From: Rugamonas sp.
GTDB taxonomy: Bacteria > Pseudomonadota > Gammaproteobacteria > Burkholderiales > Burkholderiaceae_D
Assembly (NCBI RefSeq): GCF_025354735.1
Contig: NZ_JANXMI010000037.1
Coordinates: 1 to 36,219 of the forward strand
Direction of reading: 5' to 3'
Length of the DNA stretch: 36,219 bases
In this document: positions 1 to 10,455 of the stretch, one piece after another
Numbering within the stretch: the first letter of the stretch is position 1
How the letters are laid out: each line of letters begins with the position of its first letter
Position numbers and translations under genes: made by a program
Notes under the pieces: model-generated
Told to the model about the DNA's origin: nothing
The model's input: only the letters and a program-made list of their open reading frames with translations
The model's database searches: none

Positions 1-387
1 GTGCGCAACGGCGAACTGAAAGCGCCCATCGTCATCGGCCGCGACCACCTCGACACCGGCTCCGTCGCCAGCCCGAATCGCGAAACGGAAAGCATGAAGG
101 ACGGCACCGACGCCGTCTCCGACTGGCCGCTGCTGAACGCCCTGCTCAACACCGCCGGCGGCGCGACGTGGGTGTCGCTGCACCACGGCGGCGGCGTCGG
201 CATGGGCTATTCGCAGCACTCCGGCGTGGTGATCGTGGCCGACGGCACGGACGCCGCCGCCAAGCGCCTGGCGCGGGTGCTGGTCAACGACAGCGCCTCG
301 GGCGTGATGCGGCACGCCGACGCGGGATATGAGACGGCGGTGGCATGCGCCAAGCGCAACAAGCTCAATCTGCCCATGATTAAGTAA
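1..387 (+). CDS. hutU: Urocanate hydratase, C-terminal part (5' end outside window)
   Basis: This frame is open from the first base and encodes the last 128 residues of urocanase, the cytoplasmic NAD-dependent enzyme that converts urocanate to imidazolonepropionate (step two of histidine breakdown). The segments [38 protein letters not shown] and the ending NLPMIK are typical of the C-terminal part of HutU. The gene is the first visible member of a hut operon and lies 14 bases before hutH. The GTG at position 1 is not the true start; roughly 430 residues lie upstream of the window. The identification rests on recognised family motifs and on the neighbours. Confidence 0.95.
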   Translation: MRNGELKAPIVIGRDHLDTGSVASPNRETESMKDGTDAVSDWPLLNALLNTAGGATWVSLHHGGGVGMGYSQHSGVVIVADGTDAAAKRLARVLVNDSASGVMRHADAGYETAVACAKRNKLNLPMIK

Positions 388-401
388 TCGAGAAAGAATA
401 T

Positions 402-1964
402 ATGACTCAACATGCAAACAAGGCCTGGACCCTGACACCGGGCGCGATGACGTTGGCCGATCTGCGCGCCGTGTGGATCGCGAGCGGCGCACTGACGCTG
501 CACGCCGACGCCTATCCGGTCATCGAAGCGTCGGCCGCCGCCGTGCGCGCCATCGTCGCCAAGGGCGACGCGGCCTACGGCATCAACACCGGCTTCGGCC
601 TGCTGGCCAAGACCCGCATCCCGGATGAAAAGCTGGAGCAGTTGCAGCGCAACCTGATCCTGTCGCACTCCGTCGGCACCGGCGCGCTGCTGAGCGATGA
701 AGTGGTGCGCCTGATTATGCTGATGAAAATCGGCAGCCTGGCGCGCGGCTTTTCCGGCGTGCGTCCGCTGATTATCGACACCCTGATCGCCCTGTACAAC
801 GCCGGCATCATGCCGGCGATACCGGCCAAGGGATCGGTCGGCGCCTCGGGCGACCTGGCGCCGCTGTCGCACATGACGCTGGCCATCATGGGCGTGGGCG
901 AGGTGCGCGTCGACGGCGTGATGATGGCGGCCACCGCCGCGCTCGAACAGGCCGGCATCGCGCCGGTGGTGCTGGCCGCGAAAGAGGGCCTGGCGCTCAT
1001 CAACGGCACCCAGGTCTCGACCGGGCTGGCGCTGCATGGCCTGTTCATGGCCGAGCGCCTGCTGGAGGCGGGCATGGTCTCGGGCGCGCTGTCGCTGGAC
1101 GCGGCTAAGGGCAGCGACGCGCCGTTCGACGCCCGCGTGCACGCGGTGCGCGGCCAGCCGGGCCAGATCGCCGCCGCCGCCATCTACCGCCAGCTCGTCA
1201 GCGACAGCGCGATCCGCGCCTCGCACCTGGTCGGCGACGAGCGCGTGCAAGACCCCTACTGCCTGCGCTGCCAGCCGCAGGTGATGGGCGCCTGCATGGA
1301 CTTGATCGCCAACGCCTCGCGCACGCTGCTGATCGAAGCGAACGCCGTCACCGACAATCCGCTGATCTTCCAGAACGCCGACGGCGGCGGCGCCGCCGTC
1401 GTCTCGGGCGGGAACTTCCACGCCGAGCCGGTGGCCTTCGCGGCCGACACGCTGGCGCTGGCCATCGCCGAAATCGGCAGCATCTCCGAGCGCCGCATCG
1501 CGCTGCTGATCGACGCCACCTTGTCCGGCCTGCCGCCGTTCCTGGTCGGCGACCCGGGCGTCAATTCCGGCTTCATGATCGCCCACGTGACGGCGGCCGC
1601 GCTGGCGTCGGAAAACAAATCGCTGGCCCATCCGGCCAGCGTCGACAGCATCCCGACGTCGGCCAACCAGGAAGACCACGTCAGCATGGCGACGTTCGCG
1701 GCGCGCCGCCTGGACGATATGGCGCACAATACGGCTGTCATCGTCGGCATCGAATTGCTGGCGGCGGCGCAGGGCATCGACTTCCACCGGCCGTTGACAA
1801 CATCGCCGCACCTGGAGCATGTGCACAGTCAGTTGCGCCGCCAGGTGCCGTTCTTCGACGCCGACCGCTTCTTCGCGCCGGACATCGAAGCGGCCAAGCA
1901 GATGGTGCTAAAGGGCGAGTTGAGCGCGGCGTGCAAGAGCGTGTTCGCGTCGCTGCATCCATAA
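402..1964 (+). CDS. hutH: Histidine ammonia-lyase
   Basis: HutH deaminates L-histidine to urocanate and ammonia without an external cofactor, the first step of the pathway. The 520-residue length fits the family. The tripeptide Ala148-Ser149-Gly150 in [14 protein letters not shown] is the sequence that cyclises to the methylidene-imidazolone (MIO) electrophile. Other family landmarks are GINTGFG near residue 62 and DNPLIF in the middle of the chain. The ATG at 402 follows hutU by 14 bases, consistent with co-transcription. No disruption is visible. Confidence 0.97.
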   Translation: MTQHANKAWTLTPGAMTLADLRAVWIASGALTLHADAYPVIEASAAAVRAIVAKGDAAYGINTGFGLLAKTRIPDEKLEQLQRNLILSHSVGTGALLSDEVVRLIMLMKIGSLARGFSGVRPLIIDTLIALYNAGIMPAIPAKGSVGASGDLAPLSHMTLAIMGVGEVRVDGVMMAATAALEQAGIAPVVLAAKEGLALINGTQVSTGLALHGLFMAERLLEAGMVSGALSLDAAKGSDAPFDARVHAVRGQPGQIAAAAIYRQLVSDSAIRASHLVGDERVQDPYCLRCQPQVMGACMDLIANASRTLLIEANAVTDNPLIFQNADGGGAAVVSGGNFHAEPVAFAADTLALAIAEIGSISERRIALLIDATLSGLPPFLVGDPGVNSGFMIAHVTAAALASENKSLAHPASVDSIPTSANQEDHVSMATFAARRLDDMAHNTAVIVGIELLAAAQGIDFHRPLTTSPHLEHVHSQLRRQVPFFDADRFFAPDIEAAKQMVLKGELSAACKSVFASLHP

Positions 1965-1998
1965 TAAGAGAGTGAGCGGCGCAATTCAGGAGGCGATC

Positions 1999-2790
1999 AT
2001 GGATTTTCAATTCAAGGCAGGCACGATTCCATTGCTGGTGTCGATGCCGCATGTGGGCACCGAGATCCCGGACGATATCGCGGCGACGATGACGCCGGCC
2101 TCGCGCGAGAAGGCCGACACCGACTGGCATTTGACGCAGCTCTACGGCGATTTTCTGGCAGGGATGGGCGCATCGGTCCTGTCGGCGCGCTGGTCGCGCT
2201 ACGTGATCGACTTGAACCGGCCGCCGGAAAACACCAATCTCTATCCGGGCCAGGACACGACGGGCCTGTGCCCGGTCGACACCTTCCACCGCGAGCCGCT
2301 GTATCTGGCGGGCCGCGCGCCCGATGAAGCGGAAGTCCAGCGACGCTTGCGGACTTACTGGAAGCCCTACCACGAGCAGCTGCGCGCCGAGCTGGATCGA
2401 TTGTTGAGTACTCACGGATCGGTGGTGTTGTGGGACGCGCATTCGATCGCCTCCGTGGTGCCGCGCTTCTTCGACGGCAAGCTGCCGGACCTGAACTTCG
2501 GCACGGCCGACGGCGCCAGCTGCGCGCCGGCGCTGGGCCGGGCCATCGTCGACTGCGCGCTGGCGCAGGACCGCTACACGGTGGCCGTCAACGGCCGCTT
2601 CAAGGGCGGCCATATCACGCGCCATTACGGCAAGCCCGCCGCCAACGTCCACGCGATCCAGCTTGAGATGTGCCAGTCCACCTACATGAATGAGACGGCG
2701 CCGTTTGCGTATCGTCCCGACCTGGCGGCGCAGGTGCAAGGCTTGCTGGCGCAGATGACGCGGGCCGCCGCCGATTGGGCGCGGCGATGA
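1999..2790 (+). CDS. hutG: N-formylglutamate deformylase
   Basis: HutG hydrolyses N-formyl-L-glutamate to glutamate and formate, the last step of the five-step hut pathway. The protein begins MDFQFKAGTIPLLVSMPHVG and contains SARWSRYVIDLNRPPEN and a late GGHITRHYGKP block, all typical of the N-formylglutamate amidohydrolase family; the histidines and aspartates there are likely metal ligands. I prefer the ATG at 1999 over the GTG at 1972 because AGGAGG lies at 1988-1993, five bases upstream. That gives 263 residues. The stop codon overlaps the hutF start as ATGA at 2787-2790. Presence of HutF beside it supports the deformylase role rather than formimidoylglutamase. Confidence 0.94.
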   Translation: MDFQFKAGTIPLLVSMPHVGTEIPDDIAATMTPASREKADTDWHLTQLYGDFLAGMGASVLSARWSRYVIDLNRPPENTNLYPGQDTTGLCPVDTFHREPLYLAGRAPDEAEVQRRLRTYWKPYHEQLRAELDRLLSTHGSVVLWDAHSIASVVPRFFDGKLPDLNFGTADGASCAPALGRAIVDCALAQDRYTVAVNGRFKGGHITRHYGKPAANVHAIQLEMCQSTYMNETAPFAYRPDLAAQVQGLLAQMTRAAADWARR

Positions 2791-4160
2791 GCGCTCAACT
2801 CTACGCCCGCCATGCGCTGCTGCCCGACGGCTGGCGCCGCGACGTGCTGCTGGAATGGGACGCCGACGGCAGCCTGACCGGCGTCACGGCCGACGTCAAT
2901 GCCGCGGCGGCGGCCGGTGTCGAGGTGGCGCAGTACGCGCTGCCGGGCATGATTAATCTGCACTCGCACAGCTTCCAGCGCGCGCTCGGCGGCCGCACCG
3001 AAAAAGCCGGCGACGTCAAGGACAGCTTCTGGACCTGGCGCGATCTGATGTACCGCTTCGCCCGCAATATCACGCCCGATCACATCGAGGCGATCGCGGC
3101 GCAGCTGTTTTCCGAATGCCTGCGCCACGGTTACACGGCGCTGTGCGAATTCCACTACGTGCAGCGGGCGCCGGACGGCACCATGTATCCGCGTCCGGCC
3201 GAAACGGCGGAGCGCGTGATCAGCGCGGCGCGGCTGGCCGGCATCGGCATCACGATGCTGCCGGTGCTGTACAGTTATTCGGGCTTCGGCGAAAGCCCGC
3301 TCAAGCCCGAGCAGCACCGCTTCAAGACTAATCCGCAGGAGGTGCTGCGCATCGTCGAGGCGCTCGAACCGCTGCGCGATGCGCAGACCGAAGTGGGCGT
3401 GGCGCCGCATTCGCTGCGGGCGGCGTCGGTGGCGCAGATCAACGAGGTGCTGGTGACGCTGCCGGCCGATCGTCCGGTCCACATCCACATCGCCGAGCAG
3501 GAACAGGAAGTGGCGCAGTCGCTGAACTGGAGCGGACGCCGTCCGGTGCAATGGCTGCTCGACCAGGTCGACGTCGATCAGCGCTGGTGTTTGATCCACG
3601 CCACCCATCTGATGCGCGACGAAGTCGACGAGCTGGCGCGCACCGGCGCCGTGGCGGGGCTGTGCCCGACCACCGAGGCGAATCTGGGCGACGGCCTGTT
3701 CCCGCTGGAAGCCTACATGGCGGCGGGCGGGCGTTTCGGCATCGGCAGCGACAGCCACATTTCGCAAAGCGCGGTCGAGGAATTGCGCTGGCTCGAATAC
3801 GGCCAGCGCCTCCAGCATCTGCGGCGTAATATCGCGGTATCGAAGGAGCAGCGCAACGTCGGCGATTTTTTGTGGCAGAGCGCCTTGCGGGGCGGGGCGC
3901 AGGCTTCGGGCCGTCCGCTCGGCGCGCTGGCGGTCGGCAAGCGCGCCGACGTGATCGTGCTCGATGACGACCACCCGAATCTGTATGGCGCGGCGCTCGA
4001 TGAAGTGCTGGGCAGTTTTATCTTTAGCGGCAACGACAATCTGGTGCGCCACGTCATGGTCGGCGGCCGGTGGGTGGTCCGCGACCAACAGCATGTGGCG
4101 CAGCAGGCCATCGCCGCACGCTTCAAGCAGACCCTGGCCGAACTGAGGGAGTTCCGATGA
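2787..4160 (+). CDS. hutF: Formimidoylglutamate deiminase
   Basis: HutF deiminates N-formimidoyl-L-glutamate to N-formylglutamate plus ammonia, feeding HutG. It is an amidohydrolase-superfamily barrel: the metal-site motif HSHSFQRAL follows the first strand, HIHIAEQ and HATHL carry later metal ligands, and GSDSHIS contains the catalytic aspartate. The chosen start at 2787 overlaps the hutG stop (ATGA) and gives 457 residues; an upstream TTG at 2775 would add only four. The end overlaps hutD in the same way. These overlaps suggest translational coupling and matched synthesis of HutG, HutF, HutD and HutI. Confidence 0.94.
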   Translation: MSAQLYARHALLPDGWRRDVLLEWDADGSLTGVTADVNAAAAAGVEVAQYALPGMINLHSHSFQRALGGRTEKAGDVKDSFWTWRDLMYRFARNITPDHIEAIAAQLFSECLRHGYTALCEFHYVQRAPDGTMYPRPAETAERVISAARLAGIGITMLPVLYSYSGFGESPLKPEQHRFKTNPQEVLRIVEALEPLRDAQTEVGVAPHSLRAASVAQINEVLVTLPADRPVHIHIAEQEQEVAQSLNWSGRRPVQWLLDQVDVDQRWCLIHATHLMRDEVDELARTGAVAGLCPTTEANLGDGLFPLEAYMAAGGRFGIGSDSHISQSAVEELRWLEYGQRLQHLRRNIAVSKEQRNVGDFLWQSALRGGAQASGRPLGALAVGKRADVIVLDDDHPNLYGAALDEVLGSFIFSGNDNLVRHVMVGGRWVVRDQQHVAQQAIAARFKQTLAELREFR

Positions 4161-4747
4161 CCGCGCTGATACAGTATGCAAGCCTGCGCCCCGCGCCGTG
4201 GAAGAACGGCGGCGGCAGCACGACCGAAATCGCGCTTGAGCCCAAGGGCGCCGGCGCCGACCTGTTCGACTGGCGCGTCAGCCTGGCGACGATCGCGCAG
4301 AGCGGGCCGTTCTCGGTCTTCCCGGGCATCGACCGCACGCTGGCGCTGGTGGCCGGCGACGGCGTGCTGCTCGATTTCGGCGGCGAGCGTTTTGTGCTCG
4401 GCGCGGCCGACCCCATCATCGAATTTCCCGGCGAGGCGCAGGTGCACGCCACCGTCACCGATGGCGTGACCACCGACTTCAATGTGATGACGCGGCGCGG
4501 CCGCTGCCGCCACCGGCTCGAAGCGCGCATGGTGCGCGGCGTCGACGAGCTGCGCCGCCGCAGCGCCACCACGCTGGTCTTCCTGGCCGACGGCGAAAGC
4601 CTGACCGTCAGCAGCGCCAGCGAGCGTATCGCGCTGGTGCGCTACGACGCCGTGGTGCTCGAATCGGAAGACGTGTGGACGCTGGAAGCGGCGATGGCCA
4701 CGGTGTTCGTGGTCGATATCATCAACCTGCCGGCGGAGCGGGAATGA
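4157..4747 (+). CDS. hutD: HutD family protein
   Basis: The 196-residue product starts [20 protein letters not shown], and [12 protein letters not shown] is the hallmark of the HutD/Ves cupin-like family. HutD is a small cytoplasmic beta-barrel protein found in many hut operons; in Pseudomonas it has been proposed to limit hut expression, perhaps by binding a pathway intermediate, but its biochemistry is unsettled. The ATG at 4157 overlaps the hutF stop by four bases, and the gene ends in a four-base overlap with hutI, which fixes both the start and the operon membership. Confidence 0.92.
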   Translation: MTALIQYASLRPAPWKNGGGSTTEIALEPKGAGADLFDWRVSLATIAQSGPFSVFPGIDRTLALVAGDGVLLDFGGERFVLGAADPIIEFPGEAQVHATVTDGVTTDFNVMTRRGRCRHRLEARMVRGVDELRRRSATTLVFLADGESLTVSSASERIALVRYDAVVLESEDVWTLEAAMATVFVVDIINLPAERE

Positions 4748-5994
4748 GCGCCGCGTGGGATGTCCTGTTCACCAATGTGCACCTGGCGACGATGGCCGGC
4801 GCCGACGGTGACGGTGGCGATGGTGGCTATGGCGAAGTGCGCGACGGCGCCATCGCCGTCAAGGACGGCCGCATCGCGTGGCTCGGTCCACGCGCCGACG
4901 TGCCGCCGCAGCTGATCGATGCGGCCACCGTGGTGCACGACGGCGCCGGCCGCTGGCTCACGCCGGGACTGATAGACTGCCACACCCACATCGTCCACGC
5001 CGGCAATCGCAGCGACGAATTCGAGGCGCGCCTGAACGGCGCGACGTATGAGGATATCGCCAAGGCCGGCGGCGGCATCATGTCCACCGTGCGCGCCACC
5101 CGCGCGGCCAGCGAGGAGGAGCTGCTGCGACAGAGCCTGCCGCGCGTCGCCAGCCTGCTGGCGGAGGGCGTGACCACCATCGAAATCAAATCCGGCTACG
5201 GCCTGACCCTGGAAGCGGAGGCGAAGATGCTGCGCGTGGCGCGCCGCATCGGCGAGGTGCTGCCGGTCGGCGTGGCCACCACCTTCCTCGGCGCGCACGC
5301 GCTGCCGCCGGAATTCGCCGGCCGCGCCGACGACTACATCGCCGAGGTCTGCGCCATGATCGCGCCGCTGGCCGAGCAGGGACTGGCCGACGCCGTCGAT
5401 GCCTTCTGCGAGCGCATCGGCTTTTCGTATGAACAGACCGGGCGCGTGTTCGCCGCCGCCCGCGCGCACGGCCTGCCGGTCAAGCTGCACGCGGAGCAGC
5501 TGTCCGACCAGCGCGGCGCGGAACTGGTGGCGCGCTTCGGCGGGCTGTCGGCCGACCATCTAGAACATCTGAGCGCCGCCGGCATCGCCGCCATGGCCGC
5601 CGCCGGCACCGTGGCCGTGCTGCTGCCCGGCGCCTACTACTTTTTGCGCGACACCACGCCGCCGCCGGTGGCCGCCTTGCGCGCGGCCGGCGTGGCGCTG
5701 GCCGTCGCCACCGACTGCAATCCCGGCACCTCGCCGATGACGTCACTGCTGCTGGCGATGAACATGGCCTGCACGCTGTGGCGCTTGACGCCGCGCGAGG
5801 CGCTGGCCGGCTGCACCATCCACGCCGCGCGCGCGCTGGGCCGCCAGCGCGACATCGGCAGCCTGGAAGTGGGCAAGCGCGCCGACTTCGCGCTGTGGCA
5901 GATCGCGCGGCCGGCCGATTTGTCGTACGCGATCGGCTTCAATCCCTGCAAGGGCGTGGTGAACGCGGGCGTGCTGCGGCGGGTTGGCGCCTAG
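4744..5994 (+). CDS. hutI: Imidazolonepropionase
   Basis: HutI opens the ring of 4-imidazolone-5-propionate to give N-formimidoylglutamate, step three of the pathway. The 416-residue protein is an amidohydrolase: [12 protein letters not shown] carries the first metal-binding histidines, KLHAEQLS and SADHLEHL the following ones, and [10 protein letters not shown] the catalytic aspartate region. The ATG at 4744 overlaps the hutD stop. It is the last hut gene here; a fully self-complementary GC palindrome at 6010-6023 lies just downstream, but no U-tract follows it. Confidence 0.95.
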   Translation: MSAAWDVLFTNVHLATMAGADGDGGDGGYGEVRDGAIAVKDGRIAWLGPRADVPPQLIDAATVVHDGAGRWLTPGLIDCHTHIVHAGNRSDEFEARLNGATYEDIAKAGGGIMSTVRATRAASEEELLRQSLPRVASLLAEGVTTIEIKSGYGLTLEAEAKMLRVARRIGEVLPVGVATTFLGAHALPPEFAGRADDYIAEVCAMIAPLAEQGLADAVDAFCERIGFSYEQTGRVFAAARAHGLPVKLHAEQLSDQRGAELVARFGGLSADHLEHLSAAGIAAMAAAGTVAVLLPGAYYFLRDTTPPPVAALRAAGVALAVATDCNPGTSPMTSLLLAMNMACTLWRLTPREALAGCTIHAARALGRQRDIGSLEVGKRADFALWQIARPADLSYAIGFNPCKGVVNAGVLRRVGA

Positions 5995-6081
5995 CGTAAA
6001 AATACCGCGCCGCCGCGCGGCGGATCGGGTACATTATGATGGTTGTTTTTTCAGCCATACTTATTTTGTGCCAGGATCGTC

Positions 6082-8811
6082 ATGCGCTTTATGCACGTTA
6101 TGCCGTTGTCGTTAGTCGTGAAGTCTGTCGCCGCCGCTGTCTCGATGTGCTTCGGCGTTGTCGTTCTGGCGCAGGAACCGGCGCCGCTGCCGCCGGCGCC
6201 GCCCACTCCCGCGCCGCATGTGCCGGAGGCGCCGGCGGCCGTCACGCCGCAGCAGCAGGCCGCCGCGTTGTTGCCGGCCGCCTTGCAGGCGCTGGGTGCG
6301 CCCAAATCCTATCTCGAAGTGACGCGCGGCGCGACCCACCTGCCGGGATTTTTTTCGCTGTACCAGAAAGAGGAAAAGGTCTGGATCGAGCTGCGGCCCG
6401 ACCAGTTCGACCATCCCTTTTTCATGTCCGTGAATATGTCGAACGGGATCGGCGAGCGTGGCATCTACGGCGGCCAGATGCTGGAGAGCCACGTGGTCTA
6501 CTTCCACCGCCTCGGCAATCTGGTGCAGCTGATCGCCAAAAACACCGGGTACGGCGCCACGCCCGACACGCCGCAGGCGCTGCAAGTGGAACAGGCTTAT
6601 TCGAATAGCCTGCTGGCGACGGCGACGGCGCCGGTGGCCAGCGGGCCGCAGGCGCACAATCACGCGGTGCTGGTCGAGGCCAACGCGCTGCTGTTCGGCG
6701 ACATCCCCGGCATCGCCACGCGGCTGGAAGCGGCCTACCGCCTGCCGTTCGCCATCGACGCGCGCAACACCAGCTTCGCCAGCCTGCGCGCCGACGAGGC
6801 GATGACCGGCTTGCAGGTCAGCGCGCATTTTTCGGTGGCGAAGATCCCGGCGCCGCCGGCGCCCGCGGCGCTGCCGGCGTCGCCGCAAATGCCGTTGCTG
6901 CCGACGTTGCCGTCCACGCTGCCGGACCCGCGCAGCATGTTCCTCGGTTTTTATTACAGCTTCATGCCGCTGCCGGAACAGCTGATGCACCCGCGCGCGG
7001 CCGACGACCGCATCGGCCATTTCGTCACCACCGGCTACGACTACAGCGACGACCTGCATCCGTCGTCGGCGATCCACCTGGTCCATCGCTGGCGGCTGGA
7101 AAAGCTCGACCCGTCGTTGCCGCTGTCGGCGCCCAAACAGCCCATCGTCTATTGGCTGGACAAGAACATCCCCGAAAAATACCGGCAAGCGGTGAGCGAG
7201 GGCGTGCTGGCCTGGAACGCGGCGTTTGAAAAGATCGGCTTCAAGGACGCCATCGTCGTCAGGCAGCAAGCGGCGCAGGACCGCTTCGACACGCTCGATG
7301 CGCGCCACGCGTCGATCCGCTGGTTTATCGGCCGCGACGCCTCGTTCGCCATCGGACCGAGTCAGGTCGATCCGCGCAGCGGCGAGATACTCGACGCCGA
7401 TATCGGCATGTCGGAACTCCTGGGCCGCAATGTGCGCCGCATCGCCGGCGAGGACCTGCCTCCCGCCACCACCGCCGCCATGGCGGCGCTGCCGCAATCG
7501 GCCGCCGCCGCGCGCTGCGACTATGCCATGGCGTCCGCGCAGGAATTCGATTTCGCCGCCGGCCTGCTGGAGGCGCGCGGCGACCTGGCGCCGGACTCGC
7601 CGCAGGCCGAGGCGCTGGCGCAGTCGTATGTGCGGGCCGTCATCATGCACGAAGTGGGGCACACGCTGGGACTGCGCCACAACTTCCGCGCATCGACCGT
7701 CTACACCGCGCGGCAGCTGGCCGATCCCGAGTTCACCAAACTGCATGGGCTGGCCGGATCGGTGATGGATTATGCGCCCTTCAACCTGGCGGCCAAGGGC
7801 GAGCGGCAGGGCGCTTATGTGCCGGCCGCGCCGGGGCCCTACGATGACTGGGCCATCGAGTACGCCTACGCGCCGCTGGTGCCGGAGCAGGAAAAAGAGC
7901 AGCTGGCGCGCATCGCGGCGCGCTCGAACGAGCCGCTGCTGGCGTTCGGCGACGACGGCGACGCGATGGGCAGCCTGTCCGATCCCGACGTCAACGCCTT
8001 CGATCTGGGCAGCGATCCGCTGGCCTACTTCCAGAAGCGGCTGACGATCTCGCGCGAATTGTGGGACCGTTTGCAAACGCGCCAGTTCAAGCCGGGCGAC
8101 AGTTATGCATCGCTGCGCCGCAGTTTCGATGCCGGCTTCGGCCAGTTCGCGGGCATGGTGCCGGTGGTGGTCAAATACGTCGGCGGCGTGAGCTATGTGC
8201 GCGACCACGCCGGCACGGGCCGCGCCACGTTCACGCCGGTGCCGCTGGCGCGCCAGCGCGCGGCGCTGGCGATGCTGACCAATAATCTGTTCAAGGCCGA
8301 CAGCTTCCGGTTCACGCCGGCGCTGGTGAGCCGCCTGGGCGCGGACCAATTCGGCGCCGGCGCGCGGGCCGACGTGTCGATCAACGCGCATGTGCTGTCG
8401 CTGCAGGCGGCGGCGCTGGCGCATCTGATGTCGGACCCGGTGGCGCTGCGCTTGCAGGACTCGCAGGAAAAAGCCGACGACGGCAAAAAAACGCTGGACC
8501 TCGACGAGCTGTATGGGACGCTGCAAGCGGCCATCTGGAGCGAACTGAAAACGGGGCGGAACATCAGCGGCATGCGGCGCAATTTGCAGCGCGAGCACCT
8601 GAAGCGGATCGAGGTGATCCTGCTGCATCCGACGGCGCAGACGCCGGCCGACGCGCGCAGTTTGCAGCGCGCCTACGCGCGGGAGCTGCTGCGCGATTTG
8701 CGCGCGGCGCTGCCGAGGGCGGGCAGCCGCGAAGTGAAGGCGCATCTGGATGAGTGTTTCGAGACACTGAACCAGGCGCTGCGCGCGTCGATGGTGCGGG
8801 CCATCGTGTAG
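6082..8811 (+). CDS. Secreted zinc-dependent metalloprotease (DUF4953/DUF5117 type)
   Basis: The 909-residue product begins with a typical signal peptide (basic MRFMHVMP, then a hydrophobic stretch ending near VVVLAQE) followed by a Pro/Ala-rich linker. The zinc site HEVGHTLGLRHNF places His523, Glu524, His527 and His533 in the extended metzincin pattern HExxHxxGxxH. The large region before the active site resembles DUF5117, as in the uncharacterised zinc-dependent metalloproteases of Bacteroidetes and Proteobacteria. I prefer ATG 6082, with AGGA five bases upstream; ATG 6043 is also in frame. Substrate is unknown. It is probably exported to the periplasm or beyond and stands alone between hut and the transporter gene. 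Confidence 0.85.
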   Translation: MRFMHVMPLSLVVKSVAAAVSMCFGVVVLAQEPAPLPPAPPTPAPHVPEAPAAVTPQQQAAALLPAALQALGAPKSYLEVTRGATHLPGFFSLYQKEEKVWIELRPDQFDHPFFMSVNMSNGIGERGIYGGQMLESHVVYFHRLGNLVQLIAKNTGYGATPDTPQALQVEQAYSNSLLATATAPVASGPQAHNHAVLVEANALLFGDIPGIATRLEAAYRLPFAIDARNTSFASLRADEAMTGLQVSAHFSVAKIPAPPAPAALPASPQMPLLPTLPSTLPDPRSMFLGFYYSFMPLPEQLMHPRAADDRIGHFVTTGYDYSDDLHPSSAIHLVHRWRLEKLDPSLPLSAPKQPIVYWLDKNIPEKYRQAVSEGVLAWNAAFEKIGFKDAIVVRQQAAQDRFDTLDARHASIRWFIGRDASFAIGPSQVDPRSGEILDADIGMSELLGRNVRRIAGEDLPPATTAAMAALPQSAAAARCDYAMASAQEFDFAAGLLEARGDLAPDSPQAEALAQSYVRAVIMHEVGHTLGLRHNFRASTVYTARQLADPEFTKLHGLAGSVMDYAPFNLAAKGERQGAYVPAAPGPYDDWAIEYAYAPLVPEQEKEQLARIAARSNEPLLAFGDDGDAMGSLSDPDVNAFDLGSDPLAYFQKRLTISRELWDRLQTRQFKPGDSYASLRRSFDAGFGQFAGMVPVVVKYVGGVSYVRDHAGTGRATFTPVPLARQRAALAMLTNNLFKADSFRFTPALVSRLGADQFGAGARADVSINAHVLSLQAAALAHLMSDPVALRLQDSQEKADDGKKTLDLDELYGTLQAAIWSELKTGRNISGMRRNLQREHLKRIEVILLHPTAQTPADARSLQRAYARELLRDLRAALPRAGSREVKAHLDECFETLNQALRASMVRAIV

Positions 8812-8887
8812 CGCGTTTTTTTGCGCGGCCCGCGCGCGGCGGTCCGCGATGGTAAGCTGCCGCTTTATTCACTGAACCGGAGAGCGC

Positions 8888-10432
8888 GTGCGCACCACTG
8901 GCTATGCAGGATGGATGTGGGGTGCGCTGGCGGCGCTGCTGTGCGTTGCGGCGGGCGCGCAGGCGGCCGATGGCGACGGCGCCACGCTGCGCATCGGCTC
9001 CAAGCGGTTTACCGAGTCCTACATCCTCGGCGAGATTTTGACGCAGGCGGCGGCGCCGTTCGCGAAGGCCGAGCATCGTCAAGGCCTGGGCAACACCGCC
9101 ATCGTGCTGGCCGCGCTGGAGGCGGGCAAGATCGACCTCTATCCCGAATATATCGGCACCATCGACCAGGAGATACTCAAGCATCCGAAGGCGGCGACGC
9201 TGGAGCAGATCCGGCGCGAGCTGGCGCCGCTGGGCCTGGGCGTGGCGGTGCCGCTGGGGTTCAACAACACGTATGCGCTGGCGATGCGCGGCGGTGCCGA
9301 TGGCGCGCACACGCTGAGCGAACTGGCGGCGCTGCCGGCGCTGCGTTTCGGGCTGTCGCACGAATTCATCGGCCGCGCCGACGGCTGGCCGGGCCTGCGG
9401 CAGCGCTATGGCTTGCCGCAGCAGCCGCGCGGTCTCGATCACGGCATCGCGTACGAGGCGCTGGTCCAGCGCCAGGTCGACGTCATCGATATCTATTCGA
9501 CCGATGCCAAGATCAAGCAGCTCGGACTGCGCGTGCTCGATGACGACCGCGCCTACTTCCCGCGCTACGACGCGGTGCTACTGTACCGGCTCGATGCGGC
9601 GACGCGCTTTCCGGCCGCGTGGCGCGCCATCGCGCAGCTCGAAGGCCGCATCAAGGCCGACGACATGATCGCGATGAACGCGGCCGCGGAAATCGACGGC
9701 AAGGGCTTCGCCGCCATCGCCCACGACTGGCTGGCGCGGCACGCGGCGGGGGCGGCGGCATCGTCATCGGCGCCGGCGGGCGCGCCGCGCGCCGGCTTGC
9801 TGGCGAAAATATTCGCGCCCGATTTATGGCCGCTGACGCGCCAGCATCTGACGCTGGTGCTGCTCGGCGTGGTGCTGGCCTGCGTCGCCGGGATTCCGCT
9901 GGGGGTGCTGGCGGCATATGCGCCGCGTTTGCGGCAGCCCTTGCTGGCGCTGGTCGGCGTGTTGCAGACGGTGCCGTCGCTGGCCTTGCTGGCGCTGCTC
10001 ATTCCGCTGCTCGGCATGATAGGCACGGTGCCGGCGCTGGTGGCGCTGTTCGTCTATGCGCTGCTGCCGGTGGTGCGCAATACCTGCACCGGCATGTTGC
10101 AGGTGGCGCCCGGCCTGCGGCTGGCGGCGTCGGCGCTGGGGCTGCGGCCGTGGCAGCGGCTGGTGCACGTCGACGTGCCGCTGGCGCTGCCGGTGATACT
10201 GGCCGGCGTCAAGACGGCGGCCGTGATGAGCGTCGGCACGGCGACCATCGCGGCCTTCATCGGCGCCGGCGGCTACGGCGAGCGCATCACGATCGGGCTG
10301 GCGCTCAACGACAACGACATGCTGCTGGCCGGCGCGATTCCGGCGGCCGCGCTGGCGCTGCTGACGCAGGGCGGCTTCGAGCTGATGGAATGGCTGCTGC
10401 TGCGCCGCCCGCGCGGACGCGGTGCCGTATAA
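8888..10432 (+). CDS. Osmoprotectant-type ABC transporter, substrate-binding protein fused to permease
   Basis: One 514-residue chain joins two usually separate subunits. Residues 1-26 form a signal peptide ending AQAAD. Residues about 33-285 match the glycine betaine/choline binding fold (RIGSKRFTESYILGEI, GKIDLYPEYIGT). After a Gly/Ala-rich linker, residues about 305-510 are an integral membrane permease with the EAA-like loop near GLRPWQRLVHVDVPLALPV. The GTG at 8888 follows GGAGAG. No ATP-binding subunit gene lies next to it in this window, so the ATPase must be encoded elsewhere. The likely role is uptake of a quaternary amine, but the ligand cannot be read from sequence. Confidence 0.85.
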   Translation: MRTTGYAGWMWGALAALLCVAAGAQAADGDGATLRIGSKRFTESYILGEILTQAAAPFAKAEHRQGLGNTAIVLAALEAGKIDLYPEYIGTIDQEILKHPKAATLEQIRRELAPLGLGVAVPLGFNNTYALAMRGGADGAHTLSELAALPALRFGLSHEFIGRADGWPGLRQRYGLPQQPRGLDHGIAYEALVQRQVDVIDIYSTDAKIKQLGLRVLDDDRAYFPRYDAVLLYRLDAATRFPAAWRAIAQLEGRIKADDMIAMNAAAEIDGKGFAAIAHDWLARHAAGAAASSSAPAGAPRAGLLAKIFAPDLWPLTRQHLTLVLLGVVLACVAGIPLGVLAAYAPRLRQPLLALVGVLQTVPSLALLALLIPLLGMIGTVPALVALFVYALLPVVRNTCTGMLQVAPGLRLAASALGLRPWQRLVHVDVPLALPVILAGVKTAAVMSVGTATIAAFIGAGGYGERITIGLALNDNDMLLAGAIPAAALALLTQGGFELMEWLLLRRPRGRGAV

Positions 10433-10455
10433 CGGCGAGGGACTGGTGACGGCGA

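Noticed and set aside
6010..6023. CCGCCGCGCGGCGG after hutI as an intrinsic terminator
   Set aside because: The palindrome has no room for a loop without losing pairs, and no T-run follows; a GC-rich palindrome of this size is common by chance here.
6112..8745. An 877-codon open frame antisense to the metalloprotease
   Set aside because: Composition (Arg, Gln, His, Val) is that of a shadow frame; the sense frame has a signal peptide and a zinc site.
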